The translations under genes and the position numbers were made by a program. DNA of 64,000 nucleotides from Marinomonas foliarum (GTDB lineage Bacteria; Pseudomonadota; Gammaproteobacteria; Pseudomonadales; Marinomonadaceae): positions 106,184 to 170,183 of the forward strand of contig NZ_QPJQ01000004.1 of assembly GCF_003337275.1 (NCBI RefSeq). The letters are read 5' to 3'. A model generated the notes under the pieces. The model was not told the DNA's origin, made no database searches, and was given only the letters and a program-made list of their open reading frames with translations. Below, in pieces: positions 55,327-62,790 of the stretch; position 1 is the first letter of the stretch, and each line of letters starts with the position of its first letter.

Positions 55327-56589
55327 ATGCAAAGCGAGAACGGTTTCTACGGGCAATACGGCGGTAGCTATATTCCTGAAATTCTTTATTCGAGCCAACA
55401 GCAAATTTTACATGCGTTCGAAGAAGCCAAAAACGATCCTGAGTTTCTCGCTGAGCTAAACCAACAATGGCAGCAGTTTTCTGGCCGCCCTACTCCTCTT
55501 ACGTTTTGTGCGAACTTGACCGAACACTTTGGTGGCGCACAAATTTATCTGAAGCGCGAAGACTTAAATCACAGTGGCGCACACAAGATGAACAACGTAA
55601 TTGGCCAAGGGTTATTGGTCAAACGTATGGGCAAAAAGCGCGTTATTGCCGAAACAGGTGCGGGTCAGCATGGTATTGCTACGGCGCTTGTTGCAGCGCG
55701 TTTAGGACTGGAATGTACCATTTACATGGGCGCGAAAGACATTGAACGCCAATACCCGAACGTATTCTGGATGAAACAGCTTGGCGCAACCGTTGTGCCT
55801 GTTACCACTGGCGCACAAACTTTACGTGATGCCTTAGACGAGGCCCTTCGTGACTGGTCTTCTAGCCACGAAGAAAGCCACTACCTAATCGGCACCTCTT
55901 GTGGTTGCGCGCCTTTTCCTGAAATGGTGGCCTACTTTCAATCTGTTATTGGCAATGAAGTACGAGAACAAAGCGTTGCACAATTCGGTCAATTTCCAGA
56001 TCGCTTATACGCTTGTGTTGGTGGTGGTTCGAACGCTTGCGGTTTATTCCTACCTTTCCTTGATGACAAAGAAGTGGAAATGGTCGGCGTTGAAGCTGGC
56101 GGCAAAGGTTTAGAGCTTGGCGAACACTCTATTCGCTTATCTCATAATCTTGGACAGCCAGGTATCGCCCAAGGCTTTGCAACTATGTTCCTGCAAGATG
56201 ATGCAGGACAACTACAAGAAACCCACTCTATTGCAGCTGGCTTAGACTATGTTGGCGTTTCGCCTATCATTGCCCATTTGGCCGAAACGGGTCGCATTAA
56301 CATGACCTATGCCATGGACGATGACGTGATTGCCGCTTGCACCTTATTACTGAAAAAAGAAGGCATAATCCCTGCGCTAGAATCTTCCCATGCTTTAGCG
56401 GGTGCCTTTAAAGACGCGCCAAACTTGCCGAAAGATTCAAAGATCGTCATCAACCTTTCTGGTCGTGGCGACAAAGACATCTTTAACGTAGCGAAAGCCG
56501 TGCAGGACGAAACCTTCCCACAGTTTTTAACCGATTACCTTGCGGCTTATCCAACTAATCACGCCGACAATGAGGAGCAAAACGCATGA
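55327..56589 (+). CDS. trpB: Tryptophan synthase beta chain, divergent
   Basis: PLP enzyme joining indole and serine. At 420 residues it has usual length. Residue numbers align with the Salmonella enzyme at the N-terminus: Lys87 forms the PLP aldimine (GAHKMNN), Glu109 and His115 are in AETGAGQHG, and the phosphate loop GGGSNACG and the NLSGRGDKD serine are present. Unusual are HKMNN in place of the near-invariant HKTNQ, GTSCGCAPFPE where most have GTAAGPHPYP, and YVGVSPIIAH for FPSVGPQHA. The PLP chemistry looks intact but the alpha-beta communication loop is altered. AGGAG precedes the ATG. It overlaps trpA by 4 nt. Confidence 0.88.
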   Translation: MQSENGFYGQYGGSYIPEILYSSQQQILHAFEEAKNDPEFLAELNQQWQQFSGRPTPLTFCANLTEHFGGAQIYLKREDLNHSGAHKMNNVIGQGLLVKRMGKKRVIAETGAGQHGIATALVAARLGLECTIYMGAKDIERQYPNVFWMKQLGATVVPVTTGAQTLRDALDEALRDWSSSHEESHYLIGTSCGCAPFPEMVAYFQSVIGNEVREQSVAQFGQFPDRLYACVGGGSNACGLFLPFLDDKEVEMVGVEAGGKGLELGEHSIRLSHNLGQPGIAQGFATMFLQDDAGQLQETHSIAAGLDYVGVSPIIAHLAETGRINMTYAMDDDVIAACTLLLKKEGIIPALESSHALAGAFKDAPNLPKDSKIVINLSGRGDKDIFNVAKAVQDETFPQFLTDYLAAYPTNHADNEEQNA

Positions 56590-57368
56590 GCCAGTTAGCC
56601 ACCTTTATTGCAGAAAAACGCCAGCAAAAGCCGATTTTGTCCATGACCCATGTAGTTTATGGCTACCCAAGTGTAGAAGAAAGCTTGAGCTGGATGGAAA
56701 GGTTAATGCAGGAAGGCGTCGATTTTATCGAGGTGCAATTTCCTTTTTCCGACCCTGTCGCCGATGGCCCAAGTATCGTTGCGGCTTGTCATAAAGCATT
56801 AGAGCAAGATTTAAATGTAGAAACCTGCTTATCTCAACTAGGCAAGCTCGCGAAAAACTTCCCTGACAGCCGCATCGTGTTAATGAGCTATCTAAACCCA
56901 ATGTATCGCTTTGGTTTAGACAAACTCGCCAAGCGTGCGGCTGAAGAAAATATTCTAGGCTTGATCCTTCCAGACTTGCCGATTGAACAAGCAGCGACCT
57001 ATCAAGCGGCTTGTAAAACCAGCGGTATCGATCCAGTTTGGTTGGTGACACCAGTGACGCCACCAGATCGCTTAGCCATGTTAGCCAGTCAAGCCAGCGG
57101 TTTCTTATATTGCGTGGCGCGCTCTGGTGTTACAGGCCATTCTGTCCATGAAGGAAAAGCCAAGCAGACCTCACTTGATGAGTATTTGGCGCAAATAAAA
57201 CAACACGCCAGCGCACCAATGGGCGTCGGTTTTGGCCTGCGTGAACGCGCTCAGATAGAGCAACTGATTGGCAAAGCTGACATCGCTATTCTTGGTTCAG
57301 CATTATTGGATGCATACAACAAAGGTGGTCAAGAAGCTGGTATTAAGCTAATCCGAGACTTGTTTTAA
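56586..57368 (+). CDS. trpA: Tryptophan synthase alpha chain
   Basis: Cleaves indole-3-glycerol phosphate to indole and glyceraldehyde 3-phosphate. The 260-residue TIM barrel keeps catalytic Glu49 and Asp60 at exactly the Salmonella positions (IEVQFPFSDPVADGPS). Phosphate-binding ends such as VGFGLRERAQI and ILGSALLD are present. The loop ARSGVTGHSVHEGKAKQTS is longer and different from the usual SRAGVTG. It is co-transcribed with trpB and ends before a terminator. Because the partner is divergent as well, this pair may be a second, specialised trpBA copy; that needs the genome to decide. Confidence 0.88.
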   Translation: MSQLATFIAEKRQQKPILSMTHVVYGYPSVEESLSWMERLMQEGVDFIEVQFPFSDPVADGPSIVAACHKALEQDLNVETCLSQLGKLAKNFPDSRIVLMSYLNPMYRFGLDKLAKRAAEENILGLILPDLPIEQAATYQAACKTSGIDPVWLVTPVTPPDRLAMLASQASGFLYCVARSGVTGHSVHEGKAKQTSLDEYLAQIKQHASAPMGVGFGLRERAQIEQLIGKADIAILGSALLDAYNKGGQEAGIKLIRDLF

Positions 57369-57393
57369 AATTAGATAAAAAACTCAATTACCA

Positions 57394-57437
57394 AAAATTG
57401 CTCCCTCTTATCTTATAAAAAGGGGGGCGATTTTGTT
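57394..57437 (+). terminator. Terminator of trpBA
   Basis: AAAATTGCTCCCTCTT pairs with AAAAGGGGGGCGATTTT using several G-U pairs, with a 7-nt loop, and is followed by a T-rich stretch on the plus strand. Confidence 0.5.
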
Positions 57438-57452
57438 GTCTCGAAGGCTTGG

Positions 57453-58331
57453 CTATCTAATCTCAGCAATCGTTTGTAATGCGCTGATAACCTCTCTTAT
57501 TTCAGGTCGGTTCTCTACTGACTGATGATAAATAATGTACCAAGTACAAGGGGCTGAATAAGCTGCATTTTTTAAGGTTGTGATATTTTCGAAAGCTGAG
57601 TTTTTAGCTGCCCAAGCGGATAAAAACGTTACATATTGTTGATTCATAGATAGAATTTTTAATATTAATGAAACAGAGTCTGCTTCCCTGATAGTCTTAG
57701 GACTGCAATTATTTGGTCTGAAGATTATGTCAAACTCCATATCCGGCTGATGGGCTCGACTGTAGGTAAGGTATGGGTATTCTGCAATTTTTTCGATACT
57801 GAAATGTTTAGTAGTATTTAGAGGATGCTTATGATTAATCGTAAGCAACAGCTCATCATCAAAGATTTTTTCGCAATGAAAGTCTTTCGTATTGACTGGA
57901 GTCGTATCGATAATAAAATCCACTTCTCTTTCGAAAAGCGCATTCACAAGATTGGATGTGCTGTATCTGTTGATATCCAACTTATCAAAAGAGGTCTCAG
58001 GAAGGTATTGTAGAATGGTGTCAAAGGTGTCGTAGGCACTAACACCCCACCTAATATAGCTATCTGACCGTCCCAACATTACCGCTTCTGTTTCTACTTT
58101 ACGGACAAAAGGTAACAACAACTTAGCGGCTTTCAACAGTCTCTCGCCTGATGGCAAAAGTACGAGTTTTCTCCCTCTTTTATCATAAATATTTACTGTT
58201 AATCGCTTTTCTATTTCCTGTAAACGATAAGTAGCTGCCGGTTGCGTCAACCCAAGCGCCGAGGCTGCATCTTTTAACGAACTGTGCTCATCAATCGCAC
58301 ATATCAGCTCATAGTGTTTTATATCTAGCAT
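57453..58331 (-). CDS. LysR-type regulator of the BCCT/oxygenase/M24 cluster
   Basis: From ATG 58331 (MLDIKHYELICAIDEHSS) it has 292 residues. The helix-turn-helix LKDAASALGLTQPAATYRLQEIEKRL is followed by the effector-binding domain. The start upstream at 58373 is not supported. It is divergent to the BCCT transporter gene across a 351-nt AT-rich region holding T-N11-A-like dyads, the normal arrangement for a LysR regulator and its target. It probably senses the imported compound or its degradation product. Codon usage and composition of the spacer are more AT-rich than the neighbouring core genes. Confidence 0.9.
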   Translation of the reverse strand: MLDIKHYELICAIDEHSSLKDAASALGLTQPAATYRLQEIEKRLTVNIYDKRGRKLVLLPSGERLLKAAKLLLPFVRKVETEAVMLGRSDSYIRWGVSAYDTFDTILQYLPETSFDKLDINRYSTSNLVNALFEREVDFIIDTTPVNTKDFHCEKIFDDELLLTINHKHPLNTTKHFSIEKIAEYPYLTYSRAHQPDMEFDIIFRPNNCSPKTIREADSVSLILKILSMNQQYVTFLSAWAAKNSAFENITTLKNAAYSAPCTWYIIYHQSVENRPEIREVISALQTIAEIR

Positions 58332-58682
58332 AAAAAATCTCAATAAAATGATGAAAATAAAACAGTGCACCATACTTTTTCATGATGTTTTCTTTAGCAT
58401 CAAGACTGTTATGACACACTTATTCTCTCCATAAAAACCTTATTTTAAAATATATACAATCTAATCACGACATAAAAAAGCAAAAAAAATCATGAAAAAA
58501 ACTTTACCTCGAAAACAAAATTAAACATAAGTAATTGAAAATTAATACATTTTATACCATTACAAAAAACTCAGCCAATTTAAATATAAAAAAATGATGA
58601 CTTATTCAATCACAACTTTATTTTTTTTCCTCTAAATATTATTTAGGCTAATAGGACACACTAAATAGCAGAGACGATTGAG
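58332..58682. promoter_or_regulatory. Divergent regulatory region between the LysR gene and the BCCT gene
   Basis: 351 nt, very AT-rich, no open frame I can support. It contains TGATG-N10-CATCA (58383-58402) near the LysR gene and CTAAATATTATTTAG (58632-58646), which includes a T-N11-A dyad (58633-58645) 37 nt before the BCCT ATG. These are candidate LysR-binding sites. No strong sigma70 promoter stands out. Confidence 0.45.
58633..58645. promoter_or_regulatory. Candidate LysR-type T-N11-A operator
   Basis: TAAATATTATTTA is a palindrome within the 15-nt dyad CTAAATATTATTTAG. Its place just before the BCCT start fits the activation site of a divergent LysR regulator. The AT-richness of the region lowers its weight. 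Confidence 0.4.
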
Positions 58683-60218
58683 ATGAACAGAAACTTACGA
58701 ATTAGGCCTTATACATTTTACCCCTCACTTACTATTTTAGGAGTTCTAAGTTACTTAGCGCTTTTTGACAATGAAAACTTCCTAGCAATAACCTCAGTAA
58801 TACATCATTGGTTGTTAGATAACTTTGGCTGGATGTACCTTCTTTCCGCTTTTTCATTGGTCATAACTTGCTTCGTGGTTTTCTTCTCTCCAATAGGCGA
58901 TATGAGAATCGGAGGAAAAGAAGCAAAACCACTTTTGACAAAGTGGCAATGGGCTTCGATTACGTTATGTAGTTCTGTTGCTATAGGGTTACTCTTTTTT
59001 GCCTCATCCGAACCTATTATCGATATGACTTACCCCCCTAAATTTTTAGGGGTAGAACCACTTTCAAGAGAGTCTGCCGTCTTTGGTTTGGCCGCCGTAT
59101 TTATGCATTGGTCGCTAACCACATACGCTCTCTATAGCATCCCTGCATTAGCATTCGCACTTGCTTATTATAATTTTAAACGCGACTTCAGCATTTCTTC
59201 AGCCATGTTTGTTGGCAGTAATGTTGAATTAAAAACAACAACAAAACAGTTGATTGACGCCTTTGCTCTCATTGCGTTAGTCGCAGGGATGATCACATCT
59301 TTAGGGTCTAGTATTTTAATGCTTGAAGGTGGGATCAACGCGCTTTTTGACACTAACATAGGCACCACAGCACTCGCTCTGATTGCCGCCTTAGTGATGG
59401 TGGCTTCCGCTTTGTCTGCTGCATCCGGCCTACACAAAGGAATTGCCTTCTTATCCAGCTGGAATGCGAAAGCATTTATCGTTTTCTCACTGCTCGTTTT
59501 AGTTTTTGGCCCTACTAGCTTCATCGCTCATGCAGGGCTCGACAGCCTTTCCATGTACCTTTCAAACTTTGTGAGCTGGAGCCTAGATACAGGTGTTGTT
59601 GTAGAAGATTCTTGGCCAAAAGATTGGACTGTCTTTTTCTGGGCAGCTTGGTATGCATGGGCACCAATAGTCGCAATTTTTCTTGGTAAAATCTCACGCG
59701 GCTACACTGTCAAAGAGTTCCTAATTTTCAATGTGGCAATGCCTTCCATTTTTGTACTGTTCTGGTGTTCTATTTTTGGAGGCTACTCTATTTACCTTGA
59801 GCTAACAGCCAATAATGTCTTATCTGATACGCTAAACCAAAAAGGTCCAGGTGCAATAATTTGGGAGCTAATGCAAGATCTCCCTGGTTCTATTTTCTTC
59901 ATTGCATTTTTCCTAATTATGTCCTTCGTGTCTTATGTAACTGCATCAGATTCGGCTATTGATGCCATAGCTGGAACATGTGTTGAGTCCTCTAATGAAC
60001 AGGGTGAGGAACCAAAATCACCACTATTTATTAAATTAGTATGGGGCGGAATCATTGCTCTATTGGCCTGCATTATGACAATCAATAGCGGTTTGGATGG
60101 TCTGAAATTGGTATCAACCATCGGTGGTTTCTTGGGAATGATTATTGCGATATGTGCGCAAATTTTCTTATTACGTTTGTGTTTTTCTAAGACTGGGAAA
60201 AATAAAGCGAAGACATGA
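58683..60218 (+). CDS. BCCT family transporter (betaine/carnitine/choline/DMSP-type)
   Basis: Na+- or H+-coupled importer of quaternary ammonium or sulfonium compounds. The 511-residue protein has 12 predicted membrane helices. The family signature is WTVFFWAAWYAWAPIVAIFLGKISRGYTVKEFL, with the aromatic box residues expected to hold a trimethylated or dimethylsulfonium head group. The helix-3-4 region GGINALFDTNIGTT also fits. GAG precedes the ATG. It is first in a three-gene plus-strand set with the oxygenase and the M24 enzyme, which suggests that it imports their substrate. A DddT-like DMSP role is one option. Confidence 0.92.
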   Translation: MNRNLRIRPYTFYPSLTILGVLSYLALFDNENFLAITSVIHHWLLDNFGWMYLLSAFSLVITCFVVFFSPIGDMRIGGKEAKPLLTKWQWASITLCSSVAIGLLFFASSEPIIDMTYPPKFLGVEPLSRESAVFGLAAVFMHWSLTTYALYSIPALAFALAYYNFKRDFSISSAMFVGSNVELKTTTKQLIDAFALIALVAGMITSLGSSILMLEGGINALFDTNIGTTALALIAALVMVASALSAASGLHKGIAFLSSWNAKAFIVFSLLVLVFGPTSFIAHAGLDSLSMYLSNFVSWSLDTGVVVEDSWPKDWTVFFWAAWYAWAPIVAIFLGKISRGYTVKEFLIFNVAMPSIFVLFWCSIFGGYSIYLELTANNVLSDTLNQKGPGAIIWELMQDLPGSIFFIAFFLIMSFVSYVTASDSAIDAIAGTCVESSNEQGEEPKSPLFIKLVWGGIIALLACIMTINSGLDGLKLVSTIGGFLGMIIAICAQIFLLRLCFSKTGKNKAKT

Positions 60219-60285
60219 AGGAAGGTACGAACAAGTTCTTTCCTTAATAAAATGACACCTATATGAAATTAAAGGATTTTTTATT

Positions 60286-61170
60286 ATGAACCCTACAAAC
60301 AATCAAGATCAAAATACGCAACATGAATTAGACAGCCTTGTCCAGATGATAAATATGTCTGACTACCCGCTAAATGACAAAGAGTCGGCGGCCTATAAAC
60401 AAGCGGTACTTGCTTGCCAGCAACAGCTTGAAAGTGATGGCTGTGCTCACTTACCCAACTTCATTCGTGAAGATAAAATCGAGTTAATTAGAAAGCAGAG
60501 TGAAGATGTCTCCCATTTAGCCCACTATCACGAAAATAAAGTGACGCCTTATGCCACTGAAGGCAATCCAGAATTAGGCGAAAGCCATCCGGTTAACCGA
60601 TACCAACAGTTTAGCAATGGTTTTGTTGCAAAAGATCTTCTACCAGAAGAAATGATCATTAAACAACTTTATCAGAATACTATTTTCCAAGAGTTTATTG
60701 CTGAATGTTTGGGTAAAGACAAGATTTATGAATATGCAGATCCCATCGCGGGCCTAGTGATTAATGCAATGCCAGAAAATACATCATTGCCTTGGCATTA
60801 TGATACGAATGAATTCATTGTCAGCTTGATGACTCGTCGCCCAGAAGAAGGCGGCGAATTTCAGTATTCTCCTGGGCTTCGTCAGCCAGGTAACGAAAAC
60901 TACCCAGAAGTGCAAAACATTCTCGATGGTGATCTTACTAAAGTGAAATCACTAACACTGAACACAGGCGACCTACAAATGTTTAAAGGCCGCTTCTCTA
61001 TGCACCGTGTTGCATCATGCAAAGGCACTAGATTATGCGCCCTGTTTGGCTATGCCGAGAAACCAGGCATGATCGGCAAAATCAAACGTACGAAAGACGT
61101 TTATGGGCGGGTAACTGAGGCTCACATCAAGGCAGAGCAAGAAACAAGGGAAGACGGTTTAGCTGGCTAA
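60286..61170 (+). CDS. 2-oxoglutarate/Fe(II) oxygenase, BesD/HalD-like (hydroxylase type)
   Basis: Cytosolic 294-residue enzyme of the family that contains the amino-acid halogenases BesD and HalD. The metal site reads HYD (His171, Asp173) in LPWHYDTNEFIVSL and distal His240 in GRFSMHRV; Arg249 in KGTRLCALFGY should bind 2-oxoglutarate. Halogenases of this family replace the aspartate by glycine, leaving room for chloride; here Asp173 is present, so hydroxylation is expected. The N-terminal part (LDSLVQMINMSDYPLND) and the closing DVYGRVTEAH are family features. AAGGA precedes the ATG. It lies between the BCCT importer and the M24 enzyme. Its substrate is unknown. Confidence 0.8.
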   Translation: MNPTNNQDQNTQHELDSLVQMINMSDYPLNDKESAAYKQAVLACQQQLESDGCAHLPNFIREDKIELIRKQSEDVSHLAHYHENKVTPYATEGNPELGESHPVNRYQQFSNGFVAKDLLPEEMIIKQLYQNTIFQEFIAECLGKDKIYEYADPIAGLVINAMPENTSLPWHYDTNEFIVSLMTRRPEEGGEFQYSPGLRQPGNENYPEVQNILDGDLTKVKSLTLNTGDLQMFKGRFSMHRVASCKGTRLCALFGYAEKPGMIGKIKRTKDVYGRVTEAHIKAEQETREDGLAG

Positions 61171-61235
61171 ATTCAGTCAAGTGCAAAACTTTTAATACTT
61201 TAAAACCATTACAATTCAAAAGGCATATCTCAAAA

Positions 61236-62456
61236 ATGAGCTACTCAACTTTCGATTTTTTCAATCAAGTAATCGATAAAGACTTAGAAGACCGTGTCGC
61301 TATGTACCGACTAAATCGACTAAGAGAACAAATAATTAACTTCAAACTTGATGCCGTGGTGCTATTTGAACCAATTAATATTCGCTACGCTTGTGGTGTT
61401 CGTAACATGCAGGTGTATTCTCAACGCAACCCTGCTCGTTACTTAATTGTGCCCGCAGAAGGCCCAGTGGCTTTGTTTGAGTATCGCTCATGCGCCCATT
61501 TAACAGAAGGTGTCGTGACACTGGATGAGGTGCATCCAGCCAGTCCTATCATGCCACTACACAGCGGAGATCATTCTCATCGCCATGTACAAAGCTTTAT
61601 TACTTCTCTGAAAGATATTCTGAGCCGATCTACACAAAACTTCGGACGTATTGGTATTGAATCAGCACCAACAGAATTATTAGCTGATACGATTAAAGCG
61701 GGATTTGACGTAATAGATGCTTCTCGCCCTATTGAAGTAGCTAAGTCTATTAAAAGCTTGGATGAGCTTACACTTATCGCTCGTTCGGTGACTTTAACAG
61801 AGAGAGCCATGTCTGTTCTCGAGGGTTACCTTAAGCCAGGCATTACAGAAAACGAAGCATGGGCCGTATTTAACAAAGAAGTACTCGCGACAGGTGGCGA
61901 GTATGCAGAAACTCGATTATTTGCCTCTGGTGACCGCACTAATCCATGGTTCCAAGAGTGCTCAGATAAAATCATGAATGCAGGTGAACTGGTGGCTTTT
62001 GATACCGATACAGTTGGTATTTTTGGCTACTACACTGACTTTTCGCGCACCTTCGTCATTCCAGGCAAAGAAGCCACACCGACTCAAAAGGCGCTATATC
62101 AGCTATCTAGTGAAGAACTAGAAACCAATATTGCGCTAATGAAACCAGGAATGAGTTTTAAAGAGTACTCACAAAAAGCGTGGAAAATCCCAAAAGAATA
62201 CCAAAAAAACCGTTATCTGGCCGTAGTGCATGGCTGCGGGATGACGGGGGAATGGCCTATCATTTCCCACAATATGGACTGGGATGAAGTGGGTTATGAC
62301 GGCATTATTCAACCCGGCATGACACTATGTGTTGAATCCTACATTGGCCGTGAATACGGTGAAGAAGGTGTTAAGTTAGAAGAGCAAGTTCTGGTTACAG
62401 AAACCGGAGTTAGAAGAATGTCATCGTACGGCTATTCAAATGAGCTTTTAAACTAA
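61236..62456 (+). CDS. DddP-like M24 metalloenzyme
   Basis: A 406-residue M24-fold (creatinase/aminopeptidase P-like) protein resembling the DMSP lyase DddP: FEPINIRYACGVRNMQVYSQRNP and SGDRTNPWFQECSDKI run parallel to it. All metal ligands are retained: Asp256, Asp258, Asp268, His332, Glu367 and Glu382, a constant 39 less than the DddP numbers I recall (295, 297, 307, 371, 406, 421). At the position of the catalytic Asp377 it has Gly338 (HGCGMTGEWP for HGxGxCDEWP). It is therefore a metal-binding relative that probably does not work as DddP does. It follows the oxygenase by 65 nt in an uptake-oxidation context. The recalled numbering should be verified. Confidence 0.82.
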   Translation: MSYSTFDFFNQVIDKDLEDRVAMYRLNRLREQIINFKLDAVVLFEPINIRYACGVRNMQVYSQRNPARYLIVPAEGPVALFEYRSCAHLTEGVVTLDEVHPASPIMPLHSGDHSHRHVQSFITSLKDILSRSTQNFGRIGIESAPTELLADTIKAGFDVIDASRPIEVAKSIKSLDELTLIARSVTLTERAMSVLEGYLKPGITENEAWAVFNKEVLATGGEYAETRLFASGDRTNPWFQECSDKIMNAGELVAFDTDTVGIFGYYTDFSRTFVIPGKEATPTQKALYQLSSEELETNIALMKPGMSFKEYSQKAWKIPKEYQKNRYLAVVHGCGMTGEWPIISHNMDWDEVGYDGIIQPGMTLCVESYIGREYGEEGVKLEEQVLVTETGVRRMSSYGYSNELLN

Positions 62457-62522
62457 CCCTATGCCGTCTCATTCAGATTTCTGACAAGCCAGCCTTACTA
62501 AAAGCTAATCAATAAATAGCGC

Positions 62523-62551
62523 TTGAAAAAACCAAACCGTGAATATATGAT
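62523..62551 (+). promoter_or_regulatory. Sigma70 promoter of the ParD-like/MetAP operon
   Basis: TTGAAA (62523-62528) and TATGAT (62546-62551, 5 of 6) are separated by exactly 17 nt. The start site would be near 62558, about 25 nt before the ParD-like ATG. Confidence 0.7.
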
Positions 62552-62575
62552 CCATATACATTTTATATATGGATC
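62549..62575. promoter_or_regulatory. Palindromic operator overlapping the ParD-like/MetAP promoter
   Basis: GATCCATATA (62549-62558) and TATATGGATC (62566-62575) are perfect 10-bp inverted copies around a 7-nt centre. The palindrome covers part of the -10 and the start site, the pattern of antitoxin autorepression. Confidence 0.6.
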
Positions 62576-62582
62576 AAATCTC

Positions 62583-62789
62583 ATGGGTATTATTAAAATC
62601 TCCGACGAACTTCACGACGACATTCGCAAAAGTTGCCATGTCATGTCGCGCTCTATCAATGCACAAGCCGAATTCTGGATGAAAATGGGGCGCTTAGCCG
62701 AACTCAACCCCAGCCTCACCTTTTCCGAGTTGATTGCCAACGAACTGGCCAGTGCAAATGCTGAAACACCACTCAAAGCGGTGAAGTAG
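62583..62789 (+). CDS. ParD-like antitoxin-family protein
   Basis: From ATG 62583 a 68-residue product MGIIKISDELHDDIRKSCHVMSRSINAQAEFWM..., the pattern of ParD-like proteins (PF11903): a ribbon (IIKIS), two helices with SRSINAQAEFWMKMGRLAE and a tail. ParD proteins are ribbon-helix-helix antitoxins that repress their own promoter. A longer frame from 62523 includes the promoter and is not translated in my view. Downstream, one base after the stop, begins a MetAP gene where a ParE toxin would normally stand. No toxin of ParE or other known type is seen. Confidence 0.85.
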   Translation: MGIIKISDELHDDIRKSCHVMSRSINAQAEFWMKMGRLAELNPSLTFSELIANELASANAETPLKAVK

Positions 62790-62790
62790 C

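Noticed and set aside
60218..60245. Small hairpin AAGGAA/TTCCTT between the BCCT and oxygenase genes as terminator
   Set aside because: The stem is only 6 bp, with a long loop and no T tract.
60286..61170. Halogenase assignment of the BesD/HalD-like protein
   Set aside because: Asp173 is present in the iron site, where halogenases have glycine.
61236..62456. Annotation as DMSP lyase DddP or as Xaa-Pro dipeptidase
   Set aside because: The catalytic Asp of DddP is replaced by Gly338, while sequence outside the metal site is DddP-like rather than prolidase-like.
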